Source: Verrucomicrobiia bacterium
Lineage (GTDB): Bacteria; Verrucomicrobiota; Verrucomicrobiia; Limisphaerales; UBA8199
Reading direction: 5' to 3'
Assembly: GCA_035946615.1 (NCBI GenBank)
Contig: DASYZB010000030.1
Span: forward strand, 27,639 to 91,638
DNA length: 64,000 nucleotides
Part shown: piece by piece, positions 63,862 to 64,000 of the stretch
Layout: the number at the start of each line of letters is the position of its first letter
Numbering within the stretch: position 1 is the first letter of the stretch
Translations under genes and position numbers: made by a program
Notes under the pieces: model-generated
Seen by the model: only the letters and a program-made list of their open reading frames with translations
What the model was told of the DNA's origin: nothing
Databases searched by the model: none

Positions 63862-64000
63862 GGGCTGTCAGGAAATAAGATTTACACTTTGGCGCGAGCG
63901 CCGTGGCGGCAGATGCGAGGCGCGACGAAGGAGCATAGCCGCCAGCGCTCTGTAACTGAGGAGCAACGAAGCAGATGCCGTCACGCCGCCGCGTCAAAGT
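63862..64000. repeat. Inverted-repeat element reaching the window edge
   Basis: A left arm from 63886 (ACTTTGGCGCG...) to about 63916 is the imperfect reverse complement of 63971-64000 (...CCGCGTCAAAGT). The flank GGGGCTGTCAGGAAATAAG (63862-63880) precedes it. The rest of 63689-63861 shows no gene. This may be half of a fold-back element or insertion sequence end. Confidence 0.6.

Overview
The window looks like chromosomal DNA of a Verrucomicrobiota bacterium, probably of the Pedosphaera/Limisphaera (subdivision 3) type. This is inferred from gene content, not from a marker gene. It has a long-form IspG, a FabI-type enoyl reductase, a Gram-negative type II secretion (T2SS) operon with verrucomicrobial pseudopilins, secreted glycoside hydrolases, a Tat-exported Gfo/Idh/MocA oxidoreductase, a HEAT-repeat protein and a DUF6941 protein. 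The sequence is GC-rich and carries several families of short palindromic repeats.

Layout. (1) 1-9.7 kb: a hypothetical gene cut by the left edge, an ornithine decarboxylase, a giant exonuclease-RecQ-UvrD fusion helicase broken by one frameshift, a TerB-like protein, a CvpA-like protein and a BON lipoprotein. (2) 9.7-23.8 kb: a dispersed repeat, a CGNR zinc-finger gene fragment that has lost its N-terminus, a secreted GH2 enzyme, a cytoplasmic NrtA/NasS-like nitrate sensor, a 968-residue fusion of an ABC-2-type permease with an RCC1-like propeller, an ECF sigma cassette of three overlapping genes, an EF-G paralogue and a DUF5696-like protein. (3) 23.8-38.7 kb, minus strand: a nearly uninterrupted T2SS operon read gspE-F-G-H-I-J-K, pilM/N fusion, pilO, pilP/gspC, then a secretin split into two polypeptides, then a sensor histidine kinase. 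A palindromic repeat has been captured into the gspH reading frame. (4) 39-46.2 kb: HrpB helicase, FabI, IspG and the RseP protease. (5) 46.3-58 kb: an agarase-like hydrolase, small envelope-stress proteins (lmo0937, DUF883/YqjD and holin/YqjE types), a CocE/NonD hydrolase, sufC-sufB, a Fur/PerR-family regulator with a Fur-like box, a repeat-rich secreted propeller protein and an AI-2E-family permease. (6) 58-64 kb: Gfo/Idh/MocA oxidoreductase, HEAT-repeat protein, tRNA-Gly(TCC) with an integrase carcass beside it, DUF6941, a cold-shock protein, tRNA-Val(CAC), and half of a fold-back repeat at the right edge.

The most interesting items are the permease-propeller fusion, the two-piece secretin with its kinase neighbour, the repeat-derived leader on GspH, and the three-enzyme helicase. 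Several genes were found only by reading the sequence: the left-edge gene, a 52-residue membrane protein at 48.5 kb, a 47-residue ORF at 62.4 kb and the CGNR fragment at 10 kb. Functions are assigned from motifs and remembered family features; no database search was possible.
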